Below are positions 53,855-62,055 of a stretch of DNA of 64,000 bases, in pieces. A model generated the notes under the pieces. That model saw only the letters and a program-made list of their open reading frames with translations, made no database searches and had not been told where the DNA came from. Numbering within the stretch: the first letter of the stretch is position 1; every line of letters begins with the position of its first letter. Origin of the DNA: Aridibaculum aurantiacum (GTDB lineage: Bacteria; Bacteroidota; Bacteroidia; Chitinophagales; Chitinophagaceae); contig NZ_JAFEWC010000001.1 of the NCBI RefSeq assembly GCF_017355875.1, positions 124,001-188,000 of the forward strand, written 5' to 3'. The translations under genes were made by a program, and so were the position numbers.

Positions 53855-54778
53855 ATGTCTTTAGTTGTGGTCGGGTCAATGGCTTTTGATGCTATAGAAA
53901 CTCCCTTTGGTAAGTCTGATAAAATAATTGGTGGCGCCGGAACTTATATTGCCTGGAGTGCCAGCAATTTCTGCAAACCAATCAAGCAAATCTCTGTAGT
54001 GGGTGGCGATTTTCCGCAGGAAGAACTGGATGCCCTAACGGCGCGTGGTGTACAGCTGGAAGGTGTGCAGATAAAGAAAGATGAGAAGACTTTCTTCTGG
54101 AGTGGCCGCTACCACATGGATATGAATACCCGCGATACGCTGGATACGCAACTGAATGTACTGGAAAATTTTCAGCCTGAAGTACCTGAAAGCTACCAGG
54201 ATTGCGAATTCCTGATGCTGGGAAACCTGGTGCCTGCAGTTCAGCGTAGTGTGATACAACAAATGCGCACACGTCCAAAACTTATAGTTATGGACACCAT
54301 GAACTTCTGGATGGAAATAGCCCTTGACGACCTGAAAGATGTGTTGACAATGGTGGATGTATTGATGGTAAATGATAGCGAAGCACGTGAATTGAGCCAT
54401 GAGTATAGCCTGGTAAAAGCAGCAAAGAAGATTATGGACATGGGACCAAAATACCTGATCATTAAGAAAGGTGAGCATGGTGCGCTGCTGTTCCACGAAA
54501 ACCATGTGTTCTTTGCCCCGGCTTTACCGCTTGAAGATGTATTTGATCCGACTGGTGCCGGCGATACTTTTGCAGGTGGCTTCATTGGTCATCTTGCCAA
54601 GACCAAAGACATCTCATTTGATAATATGAAAACTGCCATCATCATGGGTAGTGCTATGGCTAGTTTCTGTGTAGAAAAATTTGGTACACAAAGGCTAACT
54701 GAGATCACTAAAGATGATATAGATGCAAGGCTGGAGGAATTTGTTCAGCTGGTGAATTTCGATATTGATCTGGTATAA
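53855..54778 (+). CDS. PfkB-family carbohydrate/nucleoside kinase
   Basis: 307 residues of the ribokinase fold. N-terminal GSMAFDAIETPFGKSDKIIGGAGTY and C-terminal signature DPTGAGDTFAGGFIGHLAKT (catalytic Asp in the GAGD motif). The rest lacks features that fix the substrate (no fructose-6-phosphate or adenosine specificity motif that I recognise). It is monocistronic with a promoter and terminator of its own. Confidence 0.9.
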   Translation: MSLVVVGSMAFDAIETPFGKSDKIIGGAGTYIAWSASNFCKPIKQISVVGGDFPQEELDALTARGVQLEGVQIKKDEKTFFWSGRYHMDMNTRDTLDTQLNVLENFQPEVPESYQDCEFLMLGNLVPAVQRSVIQQMRTRPKLIVMDTMNFWMEIALDDLKDVLTMVDVLMVNDSEARELSHEYSLVKAAKKIMDMGPKYLIIKKGEHGALLFHENHVFFAPALPLEDVFDPTGAGDTFAGGFIGHLAKTKDISFDNMKTAIIMGSAMASFCVEKFGTQRLTEITKDDIDARLEEFVQLVNFDIDLV

Positions 54779-54798
54779 CATCATTTGATATTTTTGAA

Positions 54799-54828
54799 AG
54801 TGCCGAAGTGAAAGCTTCGGCATTTTTT
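54799..54828 (+). terminator. Terminator of the PfkB gene
   Basis: TGCCGAAG (54801-54808) pairs with CTTCGGCA (54815-54822) and is followed by six T residues. Confidence 0.9.
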
Positions 54829-54926
54829 GTTTTGGAAAAATTTGTTAGAGAGCTAAATAAATTGGAGAAAAAATAAAGGTTACCTTAATGTTACACATCA
54901 TCCAACAATTCTAATTCAGAATAATT

Positions 54927-55591
54927 ATGATAATGAGGGTTGTTGTTATTCTTGTAATTTTTACTTTTTCTTTATGTACATCAAACCGGGACAATCTTAA
55001 GGTTAGGGCTCAGTTCTATTTTGATAAAGGTGAATACTATAGATCTTTGGAACTGATTGAACGTGTGTTGGTTTCCGATACACTTGAGCCAGAGAATTTT
55101 ATACTGAAAGGAAAAATTCTTTTGCAGCTAGATAAGCATATGGATGCTTTATTAAACCTTTCCAAGGCTATTGATTTAGATAACAAAAATATAATTGCCT
55201 GGTATGAAAGAGGGATTGGGTGATATCATTTAGATCAATATCCTAAAGCTATCAATGATCTTAATTCCGCAATTAAATTAAAGGGAAGAGACTCCATATT
55301 TATAGACTTTAATAGAGAATTAGGGCCAGGGTTGATTTTCGAAGTGCCAATGGTAGAAATCAGGTTTTCTCGGGGATTAGCATATTATTACAACGATCAA
55401 TTCAAAGAAGCACTTGCTGACTTTCGTTTTTGCGCGGCTTTTGACTACAAACTTGATGAGCTATTCTTGTACATTGGAGATATATATATATAGCATATAA
55501 TGAAAATCATACAGGTTGTTCCTTTTTAAAAAAGTCATCTAACTTAGGTAATCCTATAGCTAGAGGGAGATTAACGAGGTATTGTAAATAA
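54927..55591 (+). pseudogene. TPR-protein pseudogene with a nonsense codon and a TA-slippage frameshift
   Basis: The frame starts at ATG 54927 with an export-like N-terminus (MIMRVVVILVIFTFSLCTSN) and TPR sequence (KGEYYRSLELIERVL, KHMDALLNLSKAIDLDNKN). It breaks at TGA 55221-55223 inside a TPR helix (ERGIG*YHLDQYPKAINDL). The same frame continues with good TPR sequence (GLAYYYNDQFKEALADFRF) to TAG 55491-55493, which lies in a TA microsatellite (55481-55492). Removing one TA there restores a plausible C-terminus (AYNENHTGCSFLKKSSNLGN) ending at TAA 55591. Two independent lesions support a dead gene. Confidence 0.8.
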
Positions 55592-55988
55592 TCATATTTC
55601 ACATTCGGTTATTGTCCTTCCTACTTCGTCAAATGGTTTGGTCTAGCCGGGGTCTCCTGAAAGGGACCCCGGCGGATGAAATTAAACTGCGGCTAGCTTC
55701 GATTGCTTCTATATCTTTTTTACCTTGGTCTAGCCGTGGTCTTCTAAAAGGGACTCCAGCGGATGAAAATAAACTGCGGCTAGCCTCACTTGCCTCTATA
55801 GCTTTTTTACCCTTCAACAAAGCCACACGGTATTCAACCAGGCTCCATTGTTCCAATCGTTTGTTATCTTGTTGGTGGAACATTGGGAGGATTATAAATG
55901 TAGCAGAATGCCGGCGTCCCTTGGCTACCCGCAGAGCCAGGAAAGGAAACCCCAGCAGGCAAAGATGAATTTATGAAATTGAGATAAA
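55592..55988. other. Gene-free interval of the accessory island
   Basis: Almost 400 bp that hold the tandem repeat and, at 55900-55985, a further stretch ending in ETPAGKDEFMKLR before a TAA, without a start codon. The latter looks like the C-terminal remnant of a gene. Confidence 0.5.
55640..55852. repeat. Tandem 87-bp units with GC-rich hairpin and TPR tail
   Basis: Two head-to-tail units start at 55640 and 55727. Unit 1 contains CCGGGGTC and GACCCCGG, an 8-bp palindromic stem. On the minus strand each unit encodes a TPR-like tail (KGKK.IEA.EA.RSL) before the hairpin. The right half (to 55852) also matches the copy at 57464-57580. The frame across both units on the minus strand is only the repeat read through. 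Confidence 0.75.
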
Positions 55989-56870
55989 ATGAAAATATTT
56001 TTAGTATTATCTGCTTCAATTTTTTTCTTTCTTGTTTCATCAGCTCAAACTGATGACAAGAAATTAGGAGCCTTATTTGATAATACATCCAATACAAAAG
56101 ATTATGCAATCATTTTCAATAATTCTAAAAATGAAAAATCTTTTATTTGGAGTAACCTATTAATTAAGGCTTTTGAAGCTAGAGGCACTAGCCGGCATAT
56201 TTCAATTCAAAAGATAAAGCAAAAGCTACTTAATAATGATACTTTCAATATTCCTTATAGTGATGATATTCCTTTTGCCAAGATCAATAGGTCGAAACTT
56301 GAAGTTATTAATCAGTATAAAAATTTGGACTCTTTTTTTGAAGTCTATTTCAATAAAGATCAACTGAAGGCTGATTATTCTGAATATTTCAAAGAGGTGG
56401 CGTATTTCCTATGGCAAAAAGGTGTTCATGTTCATGTAGGATTCAATTGTGGAAGCCTCCCCTGTATCGGGACGCCTGTTAAGTACGGAAATAAAGTTAT
56501 TGAAGATGACACTTTACAATCAGGAGTGAAGCAAGTAGATAAATATTTCTGTTTTGACGATTATAAACTCTATCTAGAGGCCGAAAGACCTGATACTTCT
56601 ATTCTGAAACTTAGAGCAAATAGAACAGATGTTCAATCACTTACACATAATCATTACAGTGGTGAGTTTCACTTTGCTAAATTCACTGTTGATAGCAAAC
56701 TAAATAAAATCATTGTTGAGTTATATGATTCGTCGAAGAAACTTCAGCAAAGAAAGAAGTATATATATAGTAATAATTTTCAGCTAAAAGAAGAACAATA
56801 TTATCATAGCCTCACTTCAGATATTGAAACAGTTAGAAGAATGGTAGTAATCCCCTATCCATGTGATTAA
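55989..56870 (+). CDS. Exported protein of unknown function
   Basis: 293 residues with a signal peptide (MKIFLVLSASIFFFLVSSAQ). The mature protein is Lys/Asn/Tyr-rich, with one pair of cysteines (FNCGSLPC), a further Cys in YFCFDDY and a C-terminal PYPCD. The N-terminal third resembles no known repeat. Strongly AT-rich codons and the location among pseudogene debris suggest recent transfer. No family recognised. Confidence 0.7.
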   Translation: MKIFLVLSASIFFFLVSSAQTDDKKLGALFDNTSNTKDYAIIFNNSKNEKSFIWSNLLIKAFEARGTSRHISIQKIKQKLLNNDTFNIPYSDDIPFAKINRSKLEVINQYKNLDSFFEVYFNKDQLKADYSEYFKEVAYFLWQKGVHVHVGFNCGSLPCIGTPVKYGNKVIEDDTLQSGVKQVDKYFCFDDYKLYLEAERPDTSILKLRANRTDVQSLTHNHYSGEFHFAKFTVDSKLNKIIVELYDSSKKLQQRKKYIYSNNFQLKEEQYYHSLTSDIETVRRMVVIPYPCD

Positions 56871-56934
56871 ACTTCATGTGGTGGTTATAAGACACCCCAG
56901 CCGGACAAGAGACCAATAAAAAACAGAAGCTAGA

Positions 56935-57447
56935 ATGAAAAAGTACTTTTTGATCTATTTTATCAGCGGTTTAGGTTTCTTGCAATGTACTGTACAAAAA
57001 CGGGAGAAAATCATCGTTCAAAGAGGTGTATTATTTTTATCGGCTTCCTATGGGAAGATTTTAGATACCTTGGAGTTTACTCATTCTATCAATTCCATCT
57101 ACGTGCCGGATGTTTTTATACCAATTTCAAGTGGGAGTTTGGAGTTGAGCAAGTTTTTAAATGCACCTACACAAAATGGACTTGCTCTTTTTATGCTTGA
57201 AAAGATGAGAAATGATCTATTGGTTAAAAGCGTTAATCTAAGAAATGAAAATGTGCAGGACAAATGCTACCCGGGCTCTTCATATAAACTCGCTTTAGTG
57301 GAATTGCATTACAAAATCATTGGTAAAGGCAGCGCAATCGTTCCTTGTGATGGACCAATTAATCTTGAGACTGAGGGTAAGAAAGTTGAAATAAAATATC
57401 ATGCTAAACATATTGAAATAATGTCTATAAACAGTATCTCACACTAA
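56935..57447 (+). CDS. Lipoprotein of unknown function
   Basis: 170 residues. Lipobox GLGFLQCTVQK near residue 16. The mature part is a beta-rich domain (LFLSASYGKILDTLEF, YKLALVELHYKIIGKGSAIVPCDGP) with two other cysteines. AT-rich and 64 bp downstream of the preceding unknown gene on the same strand; the two may form a unit. No family recognised. Confidence 0.65.
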   Translation: MKKYFLIYFISGLGFLQCTVQKREKIIVQRGVLFLSASYGKILDTLEFTHSINSIYVPDVFIPISSGSLELSKFLNAPTQNGLALFMLEKMRNDLLVKSVNLRNENVQDKCYPGSSYKLALVELHYKIIGKGSAIVPCDGPINLETEGKKVEIKYHAKHIEIMSINSISH

Positions 57448-57463
57448 ATAAATCTAGTTTAGG

Positions 57464-57580
57464 CAGTGGTCTACTAAAGTGACCCCGGCGGATCAAATTA
57501 AACTGCGGTTAGCTTCGATTGCCTCTATAACTTTCTTACCCTTAAACAAAGCCACGGCATTCAACCAGGCTTCATTGTAA
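57464..57580. repeat. Third copy of the TPR-tail/hairpin unit
   Basis: On the minus strand the DNA encodes HPSYNEAWLNAVALFKGKK and EAIEANRSLI followed by TGA, an ordinary TPR ending. The sequence corresponds to 55727-55852. This is the least decayed copy and shows that the repeats derive from the 3' end of a TPR gene. Confidence 0.7.
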
Positions 57581-57664
57581 GATGGATGGATTTGTTCCGG
57601 TGCATTACAAAGATTTGAGATAGGAATACTTAGCAATTGGAGGCGCAGGACAAAGACTCTATAA

Positions 57665-58204
57665 TCATTGAGTTGAATTTTCCAGGATTGAGTTTAAAAA
57701 TGCAGTTATTGAGTGAGCATGCTTTTCCTTCGAAAAATCTGTAACTTTTACAGCAGCTCCATCTTTCATTCTCATGTTTATAGTATATCTAGGTACAGCT
57801 CTGTTGAATAAATTTATTTTATCATCGAAGAAGTGATCTACTTCTTGAAAAGAATAATGACTTATTCCTGTAAATATCTCTTGAATGGGATTTTTTGAAA
57901 CTAGTCTGATCTTTTTTTCTTTTAAATCTATAGTGACATAACTTACAAATCTGAAATCTCGCCAGGTCTTAATTAAAATTAAAAGCCAAAGAATAATAAG
58001 AAGCTCTACGTCTTTATCCGTCGTATAGGTTAGATAAATACATAGCATTAACGCCAAATAATCAGCTACCAAATTGAAGTTCACAGGTATAGTATCAATA
58101 GTAATGGTACTTGATCCTATTTTTATTTTAGGATTTTTTATGTTTTGATCCTGGAGATAGTTTTCCAGTTCAGCAAGGACTTTTGTTAACATGGAAGAGT
58201 TCAT
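57665..58204 (-). CDS. Small membrane protein of unknown function
   Basis: 179 residues. A charged N-terminus (~1-40) is followed by two adjacent hydrophobic segments (FNLVADYLALMLCIYLTYT and VELLIILWLLILIKTW). The C-terminal ~90 residues have alternating strands (FVSYVTIDLKEKKIRLVSK, YTINMRMKDGAAVKVTDF), reminiscent of a PH-like domain. AT-rich, single gene on the minus strand in the island. No family recognised. Confidence 0.6.
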   Translation of the reverse strand: MNSSMLTKVLAELENYLQDQNIKNPKIKIGSSTITIDTIPVNFNLVADYLALMLCIYLTYTTDKDVELLIILWLLILIKTWRDFRFVSYVTIDLKEKKIRLVSKNPIQEIFTGISHYSFQEVDHFFDDKINLFNRAVPRYTINMRMKDGAAVKVTDFSKEKHAHSITAFLNSILENSTQ

Positions 58205-58398
58205 TAGCCGGCTATTGTCTAAGGATTATGTTCTGTTAATTATGTCTCCTTCTTACGTTTCCCTTTCTTGCCTGAGCTGATTAGGCTAACAACAATTTAA
58301 TTAAAATTTTAGCTTCCATCATTAACTAAGAACTGTAAGCAGCTAATAATTAATTATGTCATTGTCATTAGGGGAGGTGCTGTTTCCTTATTTTCTTT

Positions 58399-59580
58399 CT
58401 ACAAGATCCAACTCCTCAGTAAAAGCATACTCAACCAACTCATTATCCCCACTACCAGCCAGCCGCTTACCTGCATCCATACAGGATGATGGTAATTGCC
58501 TGTTAAGCGCGACTTTCTTGAAGCGATAAGTATGACAGCTAGTGCAATGGGTAAAATAAGTCCATTGAGTGCACCAGCCAGTACGAGTACCTGTACAGGT
58601 TTACCTATGAACACAAAAACAACGGTAGAAAAAATGATCAGTAATGCCGTTACCAACCTTTGATGCTTCTCAATAAGCGGGTGAAATGTTTTGATGAAAG
58701 TAACAGAAGTATAGGCTGCCCCGACTACAGATGTTATGGAAGCGCACCACATGACAATGCCAAAGAAGCGGTAGCCAATGTTGCCGGCAGCTATTTTAAA
58801 TACCGAAGCCGGTGGATTGGCAGCATCTAACGAAGCACCGCCGGCTATTACACCCAGTGCTGCCAAAAACAAAATGCAGCGCATCACACCTGTAACCACT
58901 ATTCCTGTTACCGCGCTTTGATTTACTTGCGGCAGGTTTTCCCTGCCACTTATACCTGCATCGAGCAGGCGGTGTGCACCAGCGAACGAAATATAGCCGC
59001 CAACAGTTCCGCCTACAATGGTTACAATGGCTGTGGCATCAATGGTAGCAGGAATAATAGTTTGCTGTGCAGCTTCCAGCAATGGTGGATTAGAGCTAAA
59101 GGCAATGTACAAGGTGAGTATGATCATCAGGATGCCCAGCAGCTTGGTAAAAGCATCCAGGACAGCACCTGCATCTTTTAAGCTAAAAATGAATAATGCC
59201 ACCAGGCAACTGGTACCTGCGCCAATTGCAGGATCTAAACCAGTTGTCACCTGTAGTCCTAAGCCTGCGCCGGCAATGTTGCCTATGTTGAAGGCAATGC
59301 CACCCAATACAATAAGTGCAGCAAGAAAATATCCCAGGCCAGGCAGAAGCTTGTTGGACAGCTCCTGGGCACGAAGCTCCGTTACCGCTATCACCCGCCA
59401 AATGTTCAGCTGTGCAACGATATCCAGCAGTATGGTAGTAAGAATGACAAACCCAAAGCTGGCCGCCAGCTGTTGGGTAAATACAGTTGTCTGGGTAAGA
59501 AAGCCCGGACCAATGGCAGAAGTAGCCATCAGAAATGCGGCGCCCAATATCGCTCCTTTTTTAACTGTTGGTTTGGTCAC
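58399..59580 (-). CDS. NRAMP-related transporter, YcsG-like
   Basis: 393 residues with 11 predicted membrane segments of the LeuT/NRAMP fold. It starts with GTG 59580. The TM1 metal-binding motif DPGN is replaced by AIGPGFLTQ, and the TM6 M-P-H is AGAHRLLDAG, so canonical Mn2+/Fe2+ ligands are absent. This matches the YcsG branch, which in many genomes is encoded with the PxpABC 5-oxoprolinase genes. Here those lie 36 kb away. Transport of 5-oxoproline or a co-substrate is an inference from that linkage. Confidence 0.85.
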   Translation of the reverse strand: MTKPTVKKGAILGAAFLMATSAIGPGFLTQTTVFTQQLAASFGFVILTTILLDIVAQLNIWRVIAVTELRAQELSNKLLPGLGYFLAALIVLGGIAFNIGNIAGAGLGLQVTTGLDPAIGAGTSCLVALFIFSLKDAGAVLDAFTKLLGILMIILTLYIAFSSNPPLLEAAQQTIIPATIDATAIVTIVGGTVGGYISFAGAHRLLDAGISGRENLPQVNQSAVTGIVVTGVMRCILFLAALGVIAGGASLDAANPPASVFKIAAGNIGYRFFGIVMWCASITSVVGAAYTSVTFIKTFHPLIEKHQRLVTALLIIFSTVVFVFIGKPVQVLVLAGALNGLILPIALAVILIASRKSRLTGNYHHPVWMQVSGWLVVGIMSWLSMLLLRSWIL

Positions 59581-59603
59581 AGGCTAAATGTAAGGGATAG
59601 TAG

Positions 59604-59795
59604 TGATGCTGGAGGTTTGATGTTGGGTGTGGGATGTTAGATGTTGGAGGTTGATGCTGGATGCTTTTTGGTTTAGGCGTTAGTGGTTAGGCCGTAGGGG
59701 TTAGATGGAGATGCTGGATTCTAGATGCTGGATCCATGCGGGCAGGATGATGTCGGAGGTGATGATGTCGGATGTGCGATGTCCGATGTTGATCG
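59604..59795. repeat. Degenerate GATGCTGGAT/GATGTTGGAG word array
   Basis: In the 339-bp gap before pheS, about a dozen imperfect copies of GATGCTGGAT, GATGTTGGAGG and GATGATGTCGGA occur in direct orientation. They are the reverse complement of the words at 18823-18919. A second word array (AAATCCGAAATCATAAATCC, about 59855-59897) follows just before pheS. No ORF or promoter is clear. Confidence 0.8.
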
Positions 59796-59919
59796 AACTA
59801 TTTGGTGTTCAGCTGATGCGGGCAATATCGTTGAAATCGAATTTTTGCAGTTCTAAATCTTAAATCCGAAATCATAAATCCGAAATTTCAAAATCCTTCC
59901 TCGGTCTTATCTTCGCCGG

Positions 59920-60951
59920 ATGGAAGAACTGTTGCAACAAATAGAACAATACAAACAGGAAATTGCCGCCACTACTGCAGCCAATGCAGAAGAGCTGGAA
60001 ACTTTCCGCATTAAATATTTAGGCACAAAAGGGATAGTAAAGGCCGTAATGGGCGAGATGAAAAATGTGCCGGGCGATCAAAGGAAGGAATTTGGCCAGG
60101 TGCTGAATGCTTTTAAAATATTTGCCGAGGAAAAATTTGCCACGCTTAAAGATTCAATTGCAGCAGGTGCACAAGCTACTGGTTCTTCCATAGATTGGTC
60201 GCTGCCGGGCTCAACTATTCCTGTAGGTACGCGCCACCCATTGTCTATCGTTCGCAACCAGATCGTTTCCATTTTTAAGCGTATTGGTTTTGCCGTAGCA
60301 GAAGGACCGGAGATAGAAGATGACTGGCACAACTTTACCGCGCTCAATCTTCCTGAAAACCACCCTGCACGCGATATGCAGGATACATTTTACGTAAACC
60401 AAAGCCCAGACTACCTGCTGCGTACACATACCAGTAGTGTGCAGGCAAGGGTGATGGAAAAACAAAAGCCACCGATCCGCATCATCTGTCCCGGCCGCGT
60501 GTATCGCAACGAAACCATCAGTGCAAGAGCACACTGTTTCTTCCATCAGGTAGAGGGGCTGTATGTTGACGATAATGTAAGCTTCGCCGACCTGAAGCAG
60601 GCACTGTACTTCTTTGTACAGGAGATGTTTGGAAAAGATGTAAAGGTGCGGTTCCGTCCGAGTTATTTTCCTTTTACCGAACCTAGTGCCGAAATGGATA
60701 TAAGCTGCAGCGTATGTGCCGGCGAGGGATGTAGCCTTTGCAAACACACCGGCTGGGTAGAGATACTGGGCTGCGGTATGGTGCATCCAAAACTGCTGGA
60801 AAACTTCGGCATCGATAGCAACAAATACACAGGCTATGCATTTGGAATGGGTGTAGAAAGAATTTGCCAGCTGAAGTACAAGGTGAATGACCTTCGATTG
60901 TATTCGCAGAACGACGTCCGCTTCCTGCGGCAGTTCACCAGTGCGTTGTAA
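59920..60951 (+). CDS. pheS: Phenylalanine-tRNA ligase alpha subunit
   Basis: 343 residues, the usual length. A coiled-coil N-terminus (~1-90) precedes the class II core: motif 1 region PVGTRHPLSIVRNQI, motif 2 RIICPGRVYRNETISARAH, FFHQVEG, FRPSYFPFTEPSAEMD, CCxxC-like SCSVCAGEGCSLCKHTGW insert and motif 3 GFGMGVERICQLKY. It charges tRNA-Phe with the PheT beta subunit, which is not encoded here. Expressed alone, with a terminator 20 bp downstream. Confidence 0.97.
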   Translation: MEELLQQIEQYKQEIAATTAANAEELETFRIKYLGTKGIVKAVMGEMKNVPGDQRKEFGQVLNAFKIFAEEKFATLKDSIAAGAQATGSSIDWSLPGSTIPVGTRHPLSIVRNQIVSIFKRIGFAVAEGPEIEDDWHNFTALNLPENHPARDMQDTFYVNQSPDYLLRTHTSSVQARVMEKQKPPIRIICPGRVYRNETISARAHCFFHQVEGLYVDDNVSFADLKQALYFFVQEMFGKDVKVRFRPSYFPFTEPSAEMDISCSVCAGEGCSLCKHTGWVEILGCGMVHPKLLENFGIDSNKYTGYAFGMGVERICQLKYKVNDLRLYSQNDVRFLRQFTSAL

Positions 60952-60970
60952 ATAACCATCTGATAATACA

Positions 60971-61001
60971 AAAGCCTCTCCCAGTCAAGGAGAGGCTTTT
61001 T
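60971..61001. terminator. Terminator of pheS
   Basis: AAAGCCTCTCC (60971-60981) and GGAGAGGCTTT (60989-60999) form a perfect 11-bp stem with A and T tracts on either side. It can serve the convergent AIM24-like gene as well. Confidence 0.9.
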
Positions 61002-61013
61002 ACGTTTGAATGG

Positions 61014-61042
61014 CATTTTCAAATTGCCACATTTTCAAATTG
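61014..61042. repeat. Direct repeat of CATTTTCAAATTG
   Basis: Two exact copies at 61014-61026 and 61030-61042, followed by a partial third (TCAAATTA). Another of the intergenic word repeats of this genome. Confidence 0.6.
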
Positions 61043-61047
61043 TCAAA

Positions 61048-61839
61048 TTAATACCCATCCCCATCCAGCATATTGCCCAGTCCGCCCAGTATGCTTCCTT
61101 CTTCTTTTCTTTTTACCGTACCATACTGCAGTATACGGCTGGCCAGCCTGCTAACAGGTAATGTCTGTATCCAAACTCTTCCTGGTCCGCGAAGGGTGGC
61201 AAAGAACAATCCCTCACCGCCAAAAATGCTGTTGCGGATACCGCCAACAAACTGAATATCGAAATCCACCGTTTGCGTAAGTGCCACCAAACAACCGGTG
61301 TCTATCTTCAGCAATTCGCCGGCTTGAAGTGTTTTTTCAAACACGTGTCCGCCAGCGTGTACAAAGGCCATCCCATCTCCTTCCAGTTTCTGCATGATAA
61401 ATCCTTCACCACCAAAAATGCCGGTACCTAATCTTCTCTGGAAGGCGATACCTACACTTACTCCTTTTGCCGCACACAGAAAAGCATCTTTCTGGCAGAT
61501 CACTCTTCCGCCCAGTTCAAACAGGTCTAGTGGTATGATCTTACCCGGGTAAGGAGAAGCAAAGCTTACCTGCTTTTTGCCATGACCAGCATTGGTGAAC
61601 GCAGTCATGAACAAGCTTTCACCTGTTAGCAAGCGTTTGCCGGCACCTAATAATTTTCCCAGTAAGCCGGTGTGCTGCTGGCTGCCGTCGCCGAAGATTG
61701 TTTGCATCTGGATGCCATCATCCATCATCATAAAGCTGCCTGCTTCTGCAATGGCGGTTTCCTGTGGGTCTAGTTCTACTTCTACATACTGCATTTCCTC
61801 TCCGTGTATGCGATAGTCTATTTCGTGGTTCGTTCTCAT
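61048..61839 (-). CDS. AIM24/TIGR00266-family protein
   Basis: 263 residues with a repeated beta-helix-like pattern of glycine turns: MQYVEVELDPQETAIAEAGSFMMMDD, FTNAGHGKKQVSFASPYPGK and FGGEGFIMQKLEGDGMAFVHAGG. Homologues (bacterial TIGR00266, mitochondrial AIM24) have a double-stranded beta-helix and no known catalytic activity; a structural or membrane-associated role is presumed. No signal peptide. Confidence 0.9.
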   Translation of the reverse strand: MRTNHEIDYRIHGEEMQYVEVELDPQETAIAEAGSFMMMDDGIQMQTIFGDGSQQHTGLLGKLLGAGKRLLTGESLFMTAFTNAGHGKKQVSFASPYPGKIIPLDLFELGGRVICQKDAFLCAAKGVSVGIAFQRRLGTGIFGGEGFIMQKLEGDGMAFVHAGGHVFEKTLQAGELLKIDTGCLVALTQTVDFDIQFVGGIRNSIFGGEGLFFATLRGPGRVWIQTLPVSRLASRILQYGTVKRKEEGSILGGLGNMLDGDGY

Positions 61840-62055
61840 AATTTAAAATTTCAAGGCATAAATATACCATGCGTAACAAATTGTAAAGCCTGTTATGCAT
61901 CAGCGAGAATTCAAGGCAATGAACGGCTGTAAAGAATACATTTCTTACTTCCATAGCTAGAAAACAAGATGTTCAACCTTTACTTTTTCTTTTAACCGAT
62001 CAGCAAGAAAGCGGAAGCTATTTTACCTTAAATTGCCCGATAGCACTATTAAACT

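Noticed and set aside
55629-55883. Minus-strand frame of 84 codons across the tandem TPR-tail units
   Set aside because: It is the repeat read through, with the same peptide twice (EASRSL..SSAGVPFRRPRLDQ) and a frameshift relative to the least decayed copy.
58205-58398. Possible gene in the gap before the NRAMP-like gene
   Set aside because: No frame of useful length and no RNA-like structure; only AT-rich DNA.
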